A stretch of 64,000 bases of DNA from Halalkalicoccus paucihalophilus (GTDB lineage Archaea; Halobacteriota; Halobacteria; Halobacteriales; Halalkalicoccaceae). Position numbers and translations under genes: made by a program. The notes under the pieces are model-generated. The model saw only the letters and a list, made by a program, of their open reading frames with translations, was not told the origin of the DNA and made no database searches. Below, piece after piece: positions 16,843-25,575 of the stretch. The stretch is from the NCBI RefSeq assembly GCF_001593955.1, contig NZ_LTAZ01000002.1, forward strand, positions 1 to 64,000, read 5' to 3'. Numbering within the stretch: position 1 is the first letter of the stretch; each line of letters starts with the position of its first letter.

Positions 16843-17676
16843 ATGTTCGGGGTCGTCACGCGGAACCGAGAGGAGTGTACCTGGCCCGAGTTCGATCTCG
16901 CCTTCTACGAGTCCAAGGACGTGAGCGGGCGCTCTACCGAGCCGATCTCCGGGGCCATCAACATGATCTCCTGTTTCGGCGACAACGCCGCAGCCGAGAG
17001 TTCTCCGGAACTCGTCCCCCGGAACCGGGAGGGTGAACTCGCGACCCGCGAACGGCCGTACTTCGACTGGGCGTACATCTGCCCGACTCACGAGGGCTAT
17101 CGCGAGGGGCTTCTCGAAATGGTCAGCGAGGCTGCGGAAGCCAACGCGGACGTCCGTCTCGACGACGTGGGATTCCCCCGTCAGGAGTACTGTTACTGCG
17201 AGCGCTGTAACCGGCTGTTCGAGGAGAGCGAGTTCGATGACCGCTTCGCGTGGCGCGCGTCGGTCATCACCGACTTTATCGCCGACGCCAGCGCGAGGAT
17301 CCCCGGCACGACCTATCTTACCCTCTATCCCGACCCGTACCCGGGCCACCTCTACGAGCGCGCCGGCCTCGACATCGAGGCCGTCGAACCGTACGTCGAC
17401 GAGTTCGTGATCCCGCTGTACGACATGGCCTACTCGACGACCTACTGGCTCGAAACGATCGCCAGCGGCTTCGAGACGCTCCTCGACACCCCCTTCAGCG
17501 TCGAACTCTACGCGGTCGACCTCGATCTCGACAACCTGATCCACGCCGCGGAGGTCGCAGAGGCATACGGCGAGGACGTCTTCTTCGGCTACGACGCCGC
17601 GAACGCACAGGCCGCTCTCCGACGGATGCGTGCCGATTCACGCGAGGGGAAGAGCTACGGCCCCGATTCGGCGTAA
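16843..17676 (+). CDS. Probable TIM-barrel protein with CxCxxC motif, unknown function
   Basis: 277 residues, soluble, acidic. Alternating strand/helix pattern suggests a TIM barrel. The segment LDDVGFPRQEYCYCERCNRLF resembles the strand-plus-cysteine motif of putative glycoside-hydrolase-like barrels. Further strands are TYLTLYPDP, EFVIPLYDM, FSVELYAVD and VFFGYD. There is no signal peptide. The cysteines may bind a metal. I cannot assign a reaction. It is divergent from the small membrane protein pair. Confidence 0.65.
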   Translation: MFGVVTRNREECTWPEFDLAFYESKDVSGRSTEPISGAINMISCFGDNAAAESSPELVPRNREGELATRERPYFDWAYICPTHEGYREGLLEMVSEAAEANADVRLDDVGFPRQEYCYCERCNRLFEESEFDDRFAWRASVITDFIADASARIPGTTYLTLYPDPYPGHLYERAGLDIEAVEPYVDEFVIPLYDMAYSTTYWLETIASGFETLLDTPFSVELYAVDLDLDNLIHAAEVAEAYGEDVFFGYDAANAQAALRRMRADSREGKSYGPDSA

Positions 17677-17677
17677 C

Positions 17678-18235
17678 TCACAGATCGCGTTCGCGCCACG
17701 CGAGCAGGTCCTCGCGATCCCGTGTGTCCTCCGGGAGATCCCCGAACCACCGCGCCGCGGAGATCTCGTCGTCGGGGTCCGCGATGTGGGTCTCGGTCGT
17801 GAGCGCGCGGGCGGCGAAGACGGGGATCACGCCCCACGTCTCGTACTCCCCGGCGATGATCCGGACCTGCGTGAGGATCCCCAACCCGTCATAATCGGCG
17901 TCGACGCCGGCCTCCTCGGCGAGTTCGCGAACCGCCGCGCGCTCGAAGTCCTCCTCGGGGCCGACCTCGCCGCCCGGCAGCACCCACAGGTCGACGCCCT
18001 CGTGGCGCACGAGCAGGAGCTGGCCGGAGGGTCGGTAGACGATGGTGTGGGCCCCGTAGGGCGCGCCCGTGCGCTCGACGCGCTCGGTCAGGGTACGAAA
18101 GCGCCGTCGGGAGACGTGCCGGTGGCGCTCGCGTTCGAGAAAGCCCTCGTGGCGCTCGCACAGGCGGTGATACGCCTGCTCGGCTCGCTGGCTCGCCTCG
18201 TTCGCGCGAAACCACAGCCGGTCGATCGTCGTCAC
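17678..18235 (-). CDS. Nudix hydrolase
   Basis: 185 residues from the GTG at 18235, which is preceded by a purine-rich GAGGGGTGG. The N-terminal part (1-80) is helical and basic. The Nudix box GGEVGPEEDFERAAVRELAE (G-x5-E-x7-REUxEExGU) is complete, so metal-dependent cleavage of a nucleoside-diphosphate-linked substrate is expected. Substrate unknown. Upstream in-frame codons to 18469 lack an ATG and read like shadow sequence. Confidence 0.82.
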   Translation of the reverse strand: MTTIDRLWFRANEASQRAEQAYHRLCERHEGFLERERHRHVSRRRFRTLTERVERTGAPYGAHTIVYRPSGQLLLVRHEGVDLWVLPGGEVGPEEDFERAAVRELAEEAGVDADYDGLGILTQVRIIAGEYETWGVIPVFAARALTTETHIADPDDEISAARWFGDLPEDTRDREDLLAWRERDL

Positions 18236-18330
18236 TAGCCACCCCTCGGAACCGGTACGGACGCGACGATGTGCATACCGGGGGAACGGTACGGATCGGG
18301 AATAACGCTTCGCCGGCCGAACCACGCTAC

Positions 18331-18337
18331 TTTTACC
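18331..18337 (+). promoter_or_regulatory. TATA-like box for the small SH3-like gene
   Basis: TTTTACC about 26 bases before the ATG at 18360; decides against the GTG at 18354. Confidence 0.45.
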
Positions 18338-18359
18338 GAACCGGGGGCTACCTGTGGGT

Positions 18360-18554
18360 ATGAGCTTCGAGGAGGACGACCGCGTCGTGCTGTCGGACGA
18401 CCACAGCGAGTTCGACGGCCAGGAGGGACGGATCACGCAGGTGATGGACACGATGTTCGGCGACGCCACATATACGGTGAGCTTCGAGGACGGCCAGGAG
18501 ACCGGTATCCCCGAGTCCGACCTCTCGCCCGCCGACGACGAAACCGAAGAGTAA
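18360..18554 (+). CDS. Small SH3/KOW-like protein
   Basis: 64 residues: MSFEEDDRVVLSDDHSEF followed by GQEGRITQVM and YTVSFEDGQE, a pattern of short strands like KOW or SH3-type barrels, then an acidic tail. Haloarchaea have many such small proteins of unknown role. It ends six bases before the RNA-binding-type gene, so both are probably co-transcribed. Confidence 0.65.
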   Translation: MSFEEDDRVVLSDDHSEFDGQEGRITQVMDTMFGDATYTVSFEDGQETGIPESDLSPADDETEE

Positions 18555-18560
18555 CACGCG

Positions 18561-18977
18561 ATGGCCTCCGTCCCGCTTCACTACGTCGACCTCCGAACGT
18601 TCTGTTATGCGACCGAGGACGAAAAGCGGGTCGAGGACGCTCTCAGAACCTACCTGCCCGAGGGCTTCGAGATCGAGCGCGCCGAGACCGAGGGCTATCA
18701 CGGCGACCGCATCCTCGTGCTCTCGGCGCGCATCGAGAACGCCGACGGGATCCGCCACGTGCTCGATCAGCTGCGGGGGTCGACTGACTTGGAACGGGTC
18801 CGCGACCAACTCGACGAGCGGGTGACCGAGAACTGCGAACTGTTCTTGTATCTCGACAAGCAGGCCGCCTTCGGCGGCGAGGCCGCGCTCGGCGAGGGGA
18901 TCACGCTCCGGGCGAAGGTCGAGGCCTACCCCGCGAAAAAGGAGTCGGCAGTGGAAAACGTCCGCGAGTTCCTGTAG
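18561..18977 (+). CDS. RNA-binding protein, COG1325 (exosome-subunit-like) family
   Basis: 138 residues matching the archaeal COG1325 family: VPLHYVDLRTFCYATEDEKRV at the start, LFLYLDKQAAFGG in the middle, and ITLRAKVEAYPAKKE near the end. These proteins are predicted RNA-binding and have been grouped with exosome subunits by annotation; direct function is uncertain. The gene follows the SH3-like gene closely. Confidence 0.75.
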   Translation: MASVPLHYVDLRTFCYATEDEKRVEDALRTYLPEGFEIERAETEGYHGDRILVLSARIENADGIRHVLDQLRGSTDLERVRDQLDERVTENCELFLYLDKQAAFGGEAALGEGITLRAKVEAYPAKKESAVENVREFL

Positions 18978-19012
18978 GCCTCGCGACACCCCGTTGCCGT
19001 CCCCCGAACGTA

Positions 19013-19019
19013 TTTTTAC
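19013..19019 (+). promoter_or_regulatory. TATA-like box for the amino-acid permease
   Basis: TTTTTAC about 25 bases before the ATG at 19041. Confidence 0.5.
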
Positions 19020-19040
19020 CCGTACTGTGAGGGGCCGTGT

Positions 19041-20414
19041 ATGTCAGAGGCAGACACGACCGAACGCGGACTGGTGAAGGCGCTCTCGCAACGCGATTTG
19101 CTCGTACTGGCGTTCGGCGCGATGATCGGCTGGGGATGGATCGTCCTCTCGGGCCAGTGGATCAACGAAGGTGGCCCCGTCGGTGCCATTTCGGCGTTCG
19201 TCATCGGAGGCGTTCTCGTGATATTCGTCGCAGTGATCTACGGCGAACTCGCCTCGGCGATGCCCTTCGTCGGCGGCGAACACGTCTACAGCCACCGGGC
19301 GCTGGGCGCGCTCGGCTCCTTCGTCTGTACGTGGGCGATCGCCTTCGGCTACGTCAGCGTCGCCGCCTTCGAGGCCGTCGCCCTGCCGTCGGCACTCGCG
19401 TTCGTGATCCCGGGGTTCAACGCGATCGAACTCTGGTCGATCGCGGGCGACCCCGTCTACGGGACGTGGGTGCTCGTCGGCGCGCTCGGCGCGGCCGTCA
19501 TGACCGGCGTCAACTACGTCGGGATCCGCCCGGCCGCCCAGTTTCAGGCGATCGTCACCCTCGTCATCGCGCTCGCCGGAGTCGTTCTCGTGATCGGCGC
19601 GATCACCGGCGGCCAACCGTCGCCCGACCCACCCGTGATCGGCGGGCTCGCGGGCGTTTTCGGGGTCGTGCTCGCGACACCGTTCATGTTCGTCGGCTTC
19701 GACGTGATCCCCCAGGCCGCCGAGGAGGCCGACGTTCCGACGCGCTCGCTGGGAACGATCATCGTCGCCGCCGTCCTGATGGCGACCCTCTTTTACATCG
19801 CCGTCCTCTGGGGTTCCAGTCGGGCCCTGCCGGGCGCACAGCTGGTCGAGAGCCCGCTTCCAGCGGCGGCGGCCATGGAGACGCTGTACGACAGCGTCAC
19901 CGTCGGCCAACTGATGGCGCTCGCGGGCATCGCGGGCATCCTCACGAGCTGGAACGCCTTCGTCATCGGCGGGAGCCGCGCGATCTTCGCGATGGCCGAG
20001 TCGGGGATGCTGCCCACCTTCCTCGCGAAGACCCACCCCGAGTACAACACGCCCCACAACGCCATCCTGCTGATCGGGGTTTCCTCGGTGCTCGCGCCGC
20101 TGTTCGGCGAGGGGATGCTCGGCTGGATCGTCAACGCGGGCGGGCTGGGGATCGTCCTCGCGTGGCTGTTCGTCTGCGTCTCGTTTCTCGTCCTCCGCCG
20201 GCGCGAACCCGGGATGGACCGACCGTTCAAGGTCCCCGCCGGCTACGCGACGGGTGGGGTCGCGCTCGCCCTCTCGGCCTTCTTCGTCTTCCTCTACCTG
20301 CCGGGCGGTCCCTCGGCGCTGGTCTGGCCCTACGAGTGGCTGATGGTCCTGCTATGGGCGCTTTTGGGCGTCGGCTTGTTCGCGCTCTCGCCACGCGGGC
20401 GTGACCTCCTCTAG
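19041..20414 (+). CDS. APC-family amino acid permease
   Basis: 457 residues with about 12 hydrophobic helices. The first helix holds FGAMIGWGWIVLSGQW, the glycine-rich substrate-binding break of APC carriers, and VGFDVIPQAAEEA lies near helix 6. Acts in the cytoplasmic membrane, probably taking up an amino acid or amine; substrate not predictable. Stop overlaps that of the convergent AMP-ligase-like gene via CTAG (20411-20414). Confidence 0.88.
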   Translation: MSEADTTERGLVKALSQRDLLVLAFGAMIGWGWIVLSGQWINEGGPVGAISAFVIGGVLVIFVAVIYGELASAMPFVGGEHVYSHRALGALGSFVCTWAIAFGYVSVAAFEAVALPSALAFVIPGFNAIELWSIAGDPVYGTWVLVGALGAAVMTGVNYVGIRPAAQFQAIVTLVIALAGVVLVIGAITGGQPSPDPPVIGGLAGVFGVVLATPFMFVGFDVIPQAAEEADVPTRSLGTIIVAAVLMATLFYIAVLWGSSRALPGAQLVESPLPAAAAMETLYDSVTVGQLMALAGIAGILTSWNAFVIGGSRAIFAMAESGMLPTFLAKTHPEYNTPHNAILLIGVSSVLAPLFGEGMLGWIVNAGGLGIVLAWLFVCVSFLVLRRREPGMDRPFKVPAGYATGGVALALSAFFVFLYLPGGPSALVWPYEWLMVLLWALLGVGLFALSPRGRDLL

Positions 20415-21502
20415 TTATCGTCCTCAATCCAGTAATCCCCGTCGTCGTCGCATCGTGCCCGCACGCCCGTCTCGACCCATCCCTCGAACGCCTCGTCGAG
20501 GGTTCCCTCGGCGACCACGGGCCCGCGGGCCTCGAGTCGATCCTCATTAATACGGACCTCGCAGTCGAGGACGGGCCTGCCGACGCTCTCGCCTTTCTCG
20601 AGGACGTCCCCGCGCCCCGGCGGGAACGCGAGCAGGTGCGGTACGGCGGGCGTCCCGAACAGCCGACCGACGGGGTGGTCCGCTACCAGATACGCGTCGT
20701 GAAGCTCCGCGGGGAGCGGCACGCTCGAATAGAAGGCCTCGACGCTCGCGAAGTTCGCCATCGAGAACCCTTCGGCACCGGTCAGCCGGTCGAACTCGAG
20801 GGGTGTGCCGTAGACGTGGGTCGCGTCGTGGCGCTCGATCAGTTCGAGGGCCGGGTCGGGGCGGAACGCCCGGTGGAGGAGGACGGTTCCCCCGGCGTAC
20901 AGCGCCGGGAGAACCCCCACGAGCAGGCCGTCGGTTCGGAAGAGCGAGGCGAGGTTCGCTACCCGCGACCGTCCCAGCCCCCACGCCGTCAGCCCGGCGA
21001 TACAGTTCCACTCGGCGCTCGTCGCCGAGTACGTATAGACGGTCGAATCCGCCCCGTCGGGCGACTGGAACAGCAGCCACGGATCGACCGTCGACTCCTC
21101 CGGATCGTACTCATCGCCCTCGGTATCCGCGAGTTCGCCGAAGTTCGTCGTCGAGCGAACCTTCCACAAACGGTCGGATTCGGCTTCCTCGTGGAGGACG
21201 AGGCGGGGATCGAGCCGGGAGACGAGGTCCGCGATCTCGGATTTCGAGCGATAGGGCGAGAGAAAGGCGAGCGCACAGCCGACCCGCCGGGCCGCAAAGA
21301 CCAACGCGAGGACCTCGGTCCGATCGCGCGCGAGCAGCGCGATCCGGTCGCCGGATTCGACGCCGAGTCCGGCGAGTTTCCGGGCGAACCGATCGGCGAG
21401 CGAATCGAGTTGTGCGTAGCTGTAGCGGCGCCCCTCGCTGGTGTCGATCACGGCCGGGCGCTCGCCCCAGAGGGCCGCCCGCCGGGAGAGCGACAGGGTC
21501 AT
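20411..21502 (-). CDS. Degenerate AMP-binding (acyl-CoA ligase-like) protein
   Basis: 362 residues, aligning by eye with the N-terminal part of AMP-forming ligases (RRYSYAQLDSLADRFARKL, then GGTVLLHRAFRPDPALELI and HVYGTPLEFDRL). Two catalytic signatures are damaged. The ATP loop (YTSGTTGxPKG in the family) reads FQSPDGADSTVYTY, and the TGD motif reads GWVETGVRARCDDDGDYW. The protein then ends, so the C-terminal lysine domain is missing. Catalysis is doubtful. Its ATG overlaps the stop of the acetolactate-synthase-like gene by four bases. Confidence 0.8.
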   Translation of the reverse strand: MTLSLSRRAALWGERPAVIDTSEGRRYSYAQLDSLADRFARKLAGLGVESGDRIALLARDRTEVLALVFAARRVGCALAFLSPYRSKSEIADLVSRLDPRLVLHEEAESDRLWKVRSTTNFGELADTEGDEYDPEESTVDPWLLFQSPDGADSTVYTYSATSAEWNCIAGLTAWGLGRSRVANLASLFRTDGLLVGVLPALYAGGTVLLHRAFRPDPALELIERHDATHVYGTPLEFDRLTGAEGFSMANFASVEAFYSSVPLPAELHDAYLVADHPVGRLFGTPAVPHLLAFPPGRGDVLEKGESVGRPVLDCEVRINEDRLEARGPVVAEGTLDEAFEGWVETGVRARCDDDGDYWIEDDN

Positions 21503-23106
21503 CCGAGTCCGACCTCCACGAGCGCCATCCCCTCCGAGGTGACCACCTCGTTCAGGGTCTCCTCGAGCGCGCTCCACGTCTCGGGACGATGTCCCTCTAT
21601 CCCGAAGCTCTCAGCGAACGCGACGAAATCCGGGTTCGAGAGCTCGGTACCGAAGTGCTCTCCCGTATGGTCGATCTGTTTCTCGCTGATCAGGCCGTAG
21701 TCGTCGTCGTTGAAGAGTAGGATCGTGTAGTCGAGACCCAGTCTGGTGGCCGTCTCGATCTCGGCGCCGTTCATCAGGAAGCCGCCGTCGCCGGTGGCGG
21801 CGACGACGTTCGACTCGCAGGCGAGATCCGCCGCCAGCCCGCCGGGGACGGCGATTCCCATGCTCGCCAGACCGTTCGAAATGATGCAGGTGTTGGGCTC
21901 GTAGGTCGGGAAGTTCTGGGCGATCGCCATCTTGTGGCTCCCGACGTCCGAGATCAGGATATCGTCGTCGGCCATCACCTCCCGCAGGATCGGCAGGGTG
22001 CGCCGGACGCTGAAGGGCTCGTCGGGGTCGGGTCGGCGAGTGACGTCCTCCAGAATCCGGTCGTGAACGTCGGTACACCACGCCTTGCCCGCGCCGGAAC
22101 GCACCGCCTCCGAGAGCGCCCGCAGGCTCGCGGGGATGTCCGCGACGATCTCGATCTCGGGGTTGTAGTGGCGATAGACCTCCGCGGGCTCGTGATCGAT
22201 ATGGATCACGGTCGTATCGAGGTCGGGGTTCCAGCCCGCCGGGTCGTGTTCGGCGATGTCGTAGCCCACCGCGAGCACGCAGTCTGCGTTCTCGATCGCG
22301 TCGGCGGCCTCGCCGTCGGGACCCGAGTCGAGGGTGAGAAGCGAGTGCGGTCGGCGGTCGGAGATCGCGCCCTTGCCCATGTAGGTCGCCACGACGGGCA
22401 CGCCCGCCCGCTCGACGAGGTCGCGAAGCCGGTTCGCGCTCGCGGAATCGCGGCCCGCGCCGCGCGCCCGCGTTCGCACCGCGCCGTTGCCCGCGAGCAC
22501 GATGGGGCGTTCGGCGCGTTCGAGCAGCGTCGCCGCCCGCTCGATCGAGTCGGGATCGGGATCGGACCGGCGCACTCGCTCGCGGGTGGGGAGGGGCGTG
22601 TCGGTCGTCTCTTCGGCGGCGACGTCCTCGGGGAACTCGAGGTGGGTCGCGCCGGGTTTCTCGTGTTCGGCCAGTTTGAATGCCTTGCGGACTGACTCGG
22701 CGACGATCTCGGGTTCACCCAGTTGGGTATTCCACTTCACGACCGGTTCGAACGTGTGGACGATATCGAGGGCCTGATGGCTCTCCTTATGGAGGCGCTC
22801 GCGCCCGCCTTGGCCGGTGATCGCGACCAGCGGGGATTTATCGAGGTGGGCGTCCGCGACCCCGGTAAGCAGGTTCGTCGCGCCCGGACCGAGCGTGCTG
22901 AGACAGACCCCTGCCTCGCCCGTCAGGCGACCCTGAACGTCGGCCATGAACGCCGCGCCCTGTTCGTGGCGTGTCGGAACGAACCGGATGTCGGAGTCCC
23001 GAATCGAGAACAGTAGATCCTCGAGTTCCTCGCCCGGTACGCCGAAGACGTACTCGACCCCCTCGGCGGCGAGACACTCGACCAATAGGTCCGAGGCTTT
23101 GACCAT
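21499..23106 (-). CDS. Acetolactate synthase large-subunit-like ThDP enzyme
   Basis: 535 residues. The N-terminal pyrimidine-binding domain has the catalytic glutamate in TRHEQGAAFMAD. The C-terminal ThDP motif is GDGGFLMNGAEIE through LLFNDDDYG. Overall layout fits acetolactate synthase-like enzymes that decarboxylate pyruvate, but no small regulatory subunit (ilvN) adjoins, so a catabolic or other 2-oxoacid role is as likely as branched-chain synthesis. Start at 23106 gives the standard MVKASDLLVECLAAEGVEYV. It overlaps the downstream AMP-ligase-like gene (ATGA) and faces away from the MmgE/PrpD gene. Confidence 0.85.
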   Translation of the reverse strand: MVKASDLLVECLAAEGVEYVFGVPGEELEDLLFSIRDSDIRFVPTRHEQGAAFMADVQGRLTGEAGVCLSTLGPGATNLLTGVADAHLDKSPLVAITGQGGRERLHKESHQALDIVHTFEPVVKWNTQLGEPEIVAESVRKAFKLAEHEKPGATHLEFPEDVAAEETTDTPLPTRERVRRSDPDPDSIERAATLLERAERPIVLAGNGAVRTRARGAGRDSASANRLRDLVERAGVPVVATYMGKGAISDRRPHSLLTLDSGPDGEAADAIENADCVLAVGYDIAEHDPAGWNPDLDTTVIHIDHEPAEVYRHYNPEIEIVADIPASLRALSEAVRSGAGKAWCTDVHDRILEDVTRRPDPDEPFSVRRTLPILREVMADDDILISDVGSHKMAIAQNFPTYEPNTCIISNGLASMGIAVPGGLAADLACESNVVAATGDGGFLMNGAEIETATRLGLDYTILLFNDDDYGLISEKQIDHTGEHFGTELSNPDFVAFAESFGIEGHRPETWSALEETLNEVVTSEGMALVEVGLG

Positions 23107-23171
23107 ACCCGCACGAGGGGAGCGAACCCTATCATTGCACCGCCGACCTCTAGATATTGTCTGAACAACAC

Positions 23172-23178
23172 TTTTTAC
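23172..23178 (+). promoter_or_regulatory. TATA-like box for the MmgE/PrpD gene
   Basis: TTTTTAC about 25 bases before the ATG at 23200. Confidence 0.5.
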
Positions 23179-23199
23179 GCGGACCATGGTAGGGTATCC

Positions 23200-24558
23200 A
23201 TGACGACTACCGACGAACTCGCGGAGTTCGTCCTCGCCGTCGAGTACGACGGCCTGCGCGAGGCGGTCCGGGAGGAACTGAAAAAGCGCGTGCTCGACTC
23301 GCTCGGAATCGCCATCGGTGCGCTGGACGAAGGGACACCCGAGACCGTCCGGGCTACCGTCAGGGAGGTGAGTCCCGACGGCCCGTGTCACCTCTGGGGA
23401 TCCGAGGAGCGCGCCTCGATCCCCGAGGCGACGATGTACAACACCGCACTCACCAGATACCTCGATTTCATGGACTCGTTTCTCGCGCCCGGCGAGACGC
23501 CCCACCCGAGCGACAACGTCGCGGCGGTGATCGCCTGCGGGGAGGCCGAGGGCGCGAGCGGGCGCGAGCTCCTCGAGGCGATCGGCGTCGCCTACGAGAT
23601 ACAGGGCGAACTCGCGTGGAACGCGCCCGTGCGCGACCGGGGGTTCGACCACGTCACCCACACCGTGATCTCGGCGACGGCGGGCGCGGGCAAGGTCCTC
23701 GGGTTGGATCACGAAGAGCTCCGCAACGCCATCGGGATCGCCGCCACCGCGAACAACGCCTTGCGGGTCACCCGCACGGAGGGGATCAACGAGTGGAAGG
23801 GCGTCGCGAGTGCCCACGCCGCCCGCAATGGGGCGTACGCGGCGATGCTCGCCCGAAACGGCATGGAGGGTCCCACCGACGTCTTCGAGGGGCGCAAGGG
23901 CTGGCAGGCGGTCGTCTCGGGACCGTTCGAAATCGACCCCGATCCGGGCTGTGGGCGGGTCCTCGAAACGATGACGAAACGCTACGTCGCAGAGACCTAC
24001 GCCCAGTCGGCGATCGAGGGGATCGTCGAACTCGCCGAACGCGAGGAGATCGACCCCGAGGAGGTGAGCGAGATCCGTCTCGACACCTTCGCCGGCGCGA
24101 AGCTGATCATCGGCGGCGGCGAGGGGAGTCGCTACGAGGTCGCGACGAAAGCGGAGGCCGACCACTCCCTGCCCTATATGCTCGCAGCGGCGCTGATCGA
24201 CCGCGAACTGACGAACGACGCCTACGACCGGGAGCGCATCCGGCGCGCGGACGTCCAGAGCCTCCTCAAACGGGTCGACGTCGAGGAGGACGAGGAACTC
24301 ACCGAGCGATTCGAGGCCGGCGAGATGCCCGCAGTCATCGACATCTCGACCGACGAGGGGACCACCTACCGGGTCGAGAAGTCGGCGTTCGCGGGCCATC
24401 CCCGGAACCCGATGGAGTGGCGCGAGATCGAAGCGAAGTTCGACACGATTGTTGGCGAACGGTATGGTGCGGATCACAAGGCCACGATCGTCGGGACGGT
24501 TCGGGACCTCGAATCGCGTGAGACGAACGATCTCCTCGCGCTGCTGGATTCGGGATAG
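23200..24558 (+). CDS. MmgE/PrpD family protein (2-methylcitrate dehydratase-like)
   Basis: 452 residues, full length for the family. Recognisable parts are RVLDSLGIAIGA, the YLDFMDSFLAPGETPHPSDN region near residue 90-105, and ITRTEG-like VTRTEGINEWKGVASAHAAR. Bacterial PrpD dehydrates 2-methylcitrate; the family also contains cis-aconitate decarboxylase. No other methylcitrate genes are nearby, so the substrate is open. Divergent from the acetolactate-synthase-like gene. Confidence 0.87.
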   Translation: MTTTDELAEFVLAVEYDGLREAVREELKKRVLDSLGIAIGALDEGTPETVRATVREVSPDGPCHLWGSEERASIPEATMYNTALTRYLDFMDSFLAPGETPHPSDNVAAVIACGEAEGASGRELLEAIGVAYEIQGELAWNAPVRDRGFDHVTHTVISATAGAGKVLGLDHEELRNAIGIAATANNALRVTRTEGINEWKGVASAHAARNGAYAAMLARNGMEGPTDVFEGRKGWQAVVSGPFEIDPDPGCGRVLETMTKRYVAETYAQSAIEGIVELAEREEIDPEEVSEIRLDTFAGAKLIIGGGEGSRYEVATKAEADHSLPYMLAAALIDRELTNDAYDRERIRRADVQSLLKRVDVEEDEELTERFEAGEMPAVIDISTDEGTTYRVEKSAFAGHPRNPMEWREIEAKFDTIVGERYGADHKATIVGTVRDLESRETNDLLALLDSG

Positions 24559-24734
24559 TCCTTTCGTGCTCGATCCTCACCGGGCGATGGCCGTCGTTCT
24601 TCACTGTTCGGCGGAATCACGCGGTCGTTTCCGTGCGTGTTCGAGCTCGCACGGCTGCGGCCGAGGATTACTACGTCGAGGTGCTCTGAGACGGGCGGCG
24701 TAATTAGAAGTGCCCGGGGGACGAACGCCCGTCC

Positions 24735-25160
24735 ATGTACGACAGCGTCCTAATTCCGACCGACGGCAGCGAGATGGTCGATACGACCCTCGAACACGGC
24801 CTGCGGATCGCGTGCGACCACGACGCGACGGTCCACGCGCTCTACGTCGTCGACTCCCGTGTTGCTCGTGCCGCAGAGGACGCCCGCGAGTCCGTCGAGG
24901 AGTCGCTTCGGACCGAGGGCGAGGGGGCCGTCGAACACGTCCGTACGCGGGCGGAGGAGGCCGGACTGGAGGCAGTCGGCGAGATCCGCACCGGAACCCC
25001 ACAAAAGGAGATCGTCGAGTACGCCGAGGAGGCGGGGATCGATCTGATCGCGATCGGCACCCACGGCAAGAGCCCGCGCGAGAAACTGCTGTCGATGGGC
25101 AGCGTCACCGAGCGGGTCGTCGACAACGCTCCGGTTCCCGTGTTGGTCGTGCGGGACTAG
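24735..25160 (+). CDS. Universal stress protein (UspA family)
   Basis: 141 residues. Starts MYDSVLIPTDGSEMVDTTL, ends with the ATP motif IGTHGKSPREKLLSMGSVTE. Third Usp gene of the window. Stop overlaps that of the convergent lipoprotein gene as CTAG (25157-25160). Specific role unknown. Confidence 0.9.
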   Translation: MYDSVLIPTDGSEMVDTTLEHGLRIACDHDATVHALYVVDSRVARAAEDARESVEESLRTEGEGAVEHVRTRAEEAGLEAVGEIRTGTPQKEIVEYAEEAGIDLIAIGTHGKSPREKLLSMGSVTERVVDNAPVPVLVVRD

Positions 25161-25549
25161 CCGTAGCCCCGTTGGAGGGTGATCGTCACCGTGTGGTCCT
25201 CGCCGTCAATCGTCACCGGCTCCTCGACGTTGGTGTGCTCCTGACTCTCGACGATGACGACGTACTCGCCGTTTTCGAGGGAGAAGGTGACGACCCCGTC
25301 GGTGCCGGGCACCTTCGCGTCGCCCTGCGGGACCAGCTGTCTCGACTGGACCGAGACTGACGCCTCGGGGGCCGGCTCCCCGTTCGTCTCCTCGAGGACG
25401 ACCGTCAGCGTGTGGATCGCGGAGTCGTCCTCGTTCCCGCCGGGTGTCGACCCGGAGCGAAGGCCCGTACAGCCCGCACTCGCCGCCACCGCACAGAGCC
25501 CGCCGACCCGGAGCAGCCGCCGTCTCCCGAATCCTCGCCCGTCAGCCAT
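25157..25549 (-). CDS. Tat-exported lipoprotein with carboxypeptidase-regulatory-like domain
   Basis: 130 residues. Twin-arginine signal (FGRRRLLRVGG) and lipobox AASAGC, so lipid-anchored outside the membrane. The rest forms a small beta-sandwich of the carboxypeptidase D regulatory-like type: GEPAPEASVSVQSRQ, then DGVVTFSLENGEYVVIVES, ending in repeated Thr-rich strands. Probably structural or binding; no catalytic residues seen. Confidence 0.75.
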   Translation of the reverse strand: MADGRGFGRRRLLRVGGLCAVAASAGCTGLRSGSTPGGNEDDSAIHTLTVVLEETNGEPAPEASVSVQSRQLVPQGDAKVPGTDGVVTFSLENGEYVVIVESQEHTNVEEPVTIDGEDHTVTITLQRGYG

Positions 25550-25575
25550 TGCTCCCCGTTACGCGCCCGCCCCCT

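Noticed and set aside
16762..17544. Long upstream extension of the 75-residue membrane protein
   Set aside because: Covers the opposite-strand barrel gene and lacks any family signal; promoter supports the short form.
19037..20404. 455-codon Arg-rich frame overlapping the permease
   Set aside because: Same region encodes a clear 12-helix permease in the next frame.
23107..24477. N-terminal extension of the acetolactate-synthase-like gene by 457 codons
   Set aside because: It lies opposite the MmgE/PrpD gene; true start is the standard MVKASDLL at 23106.
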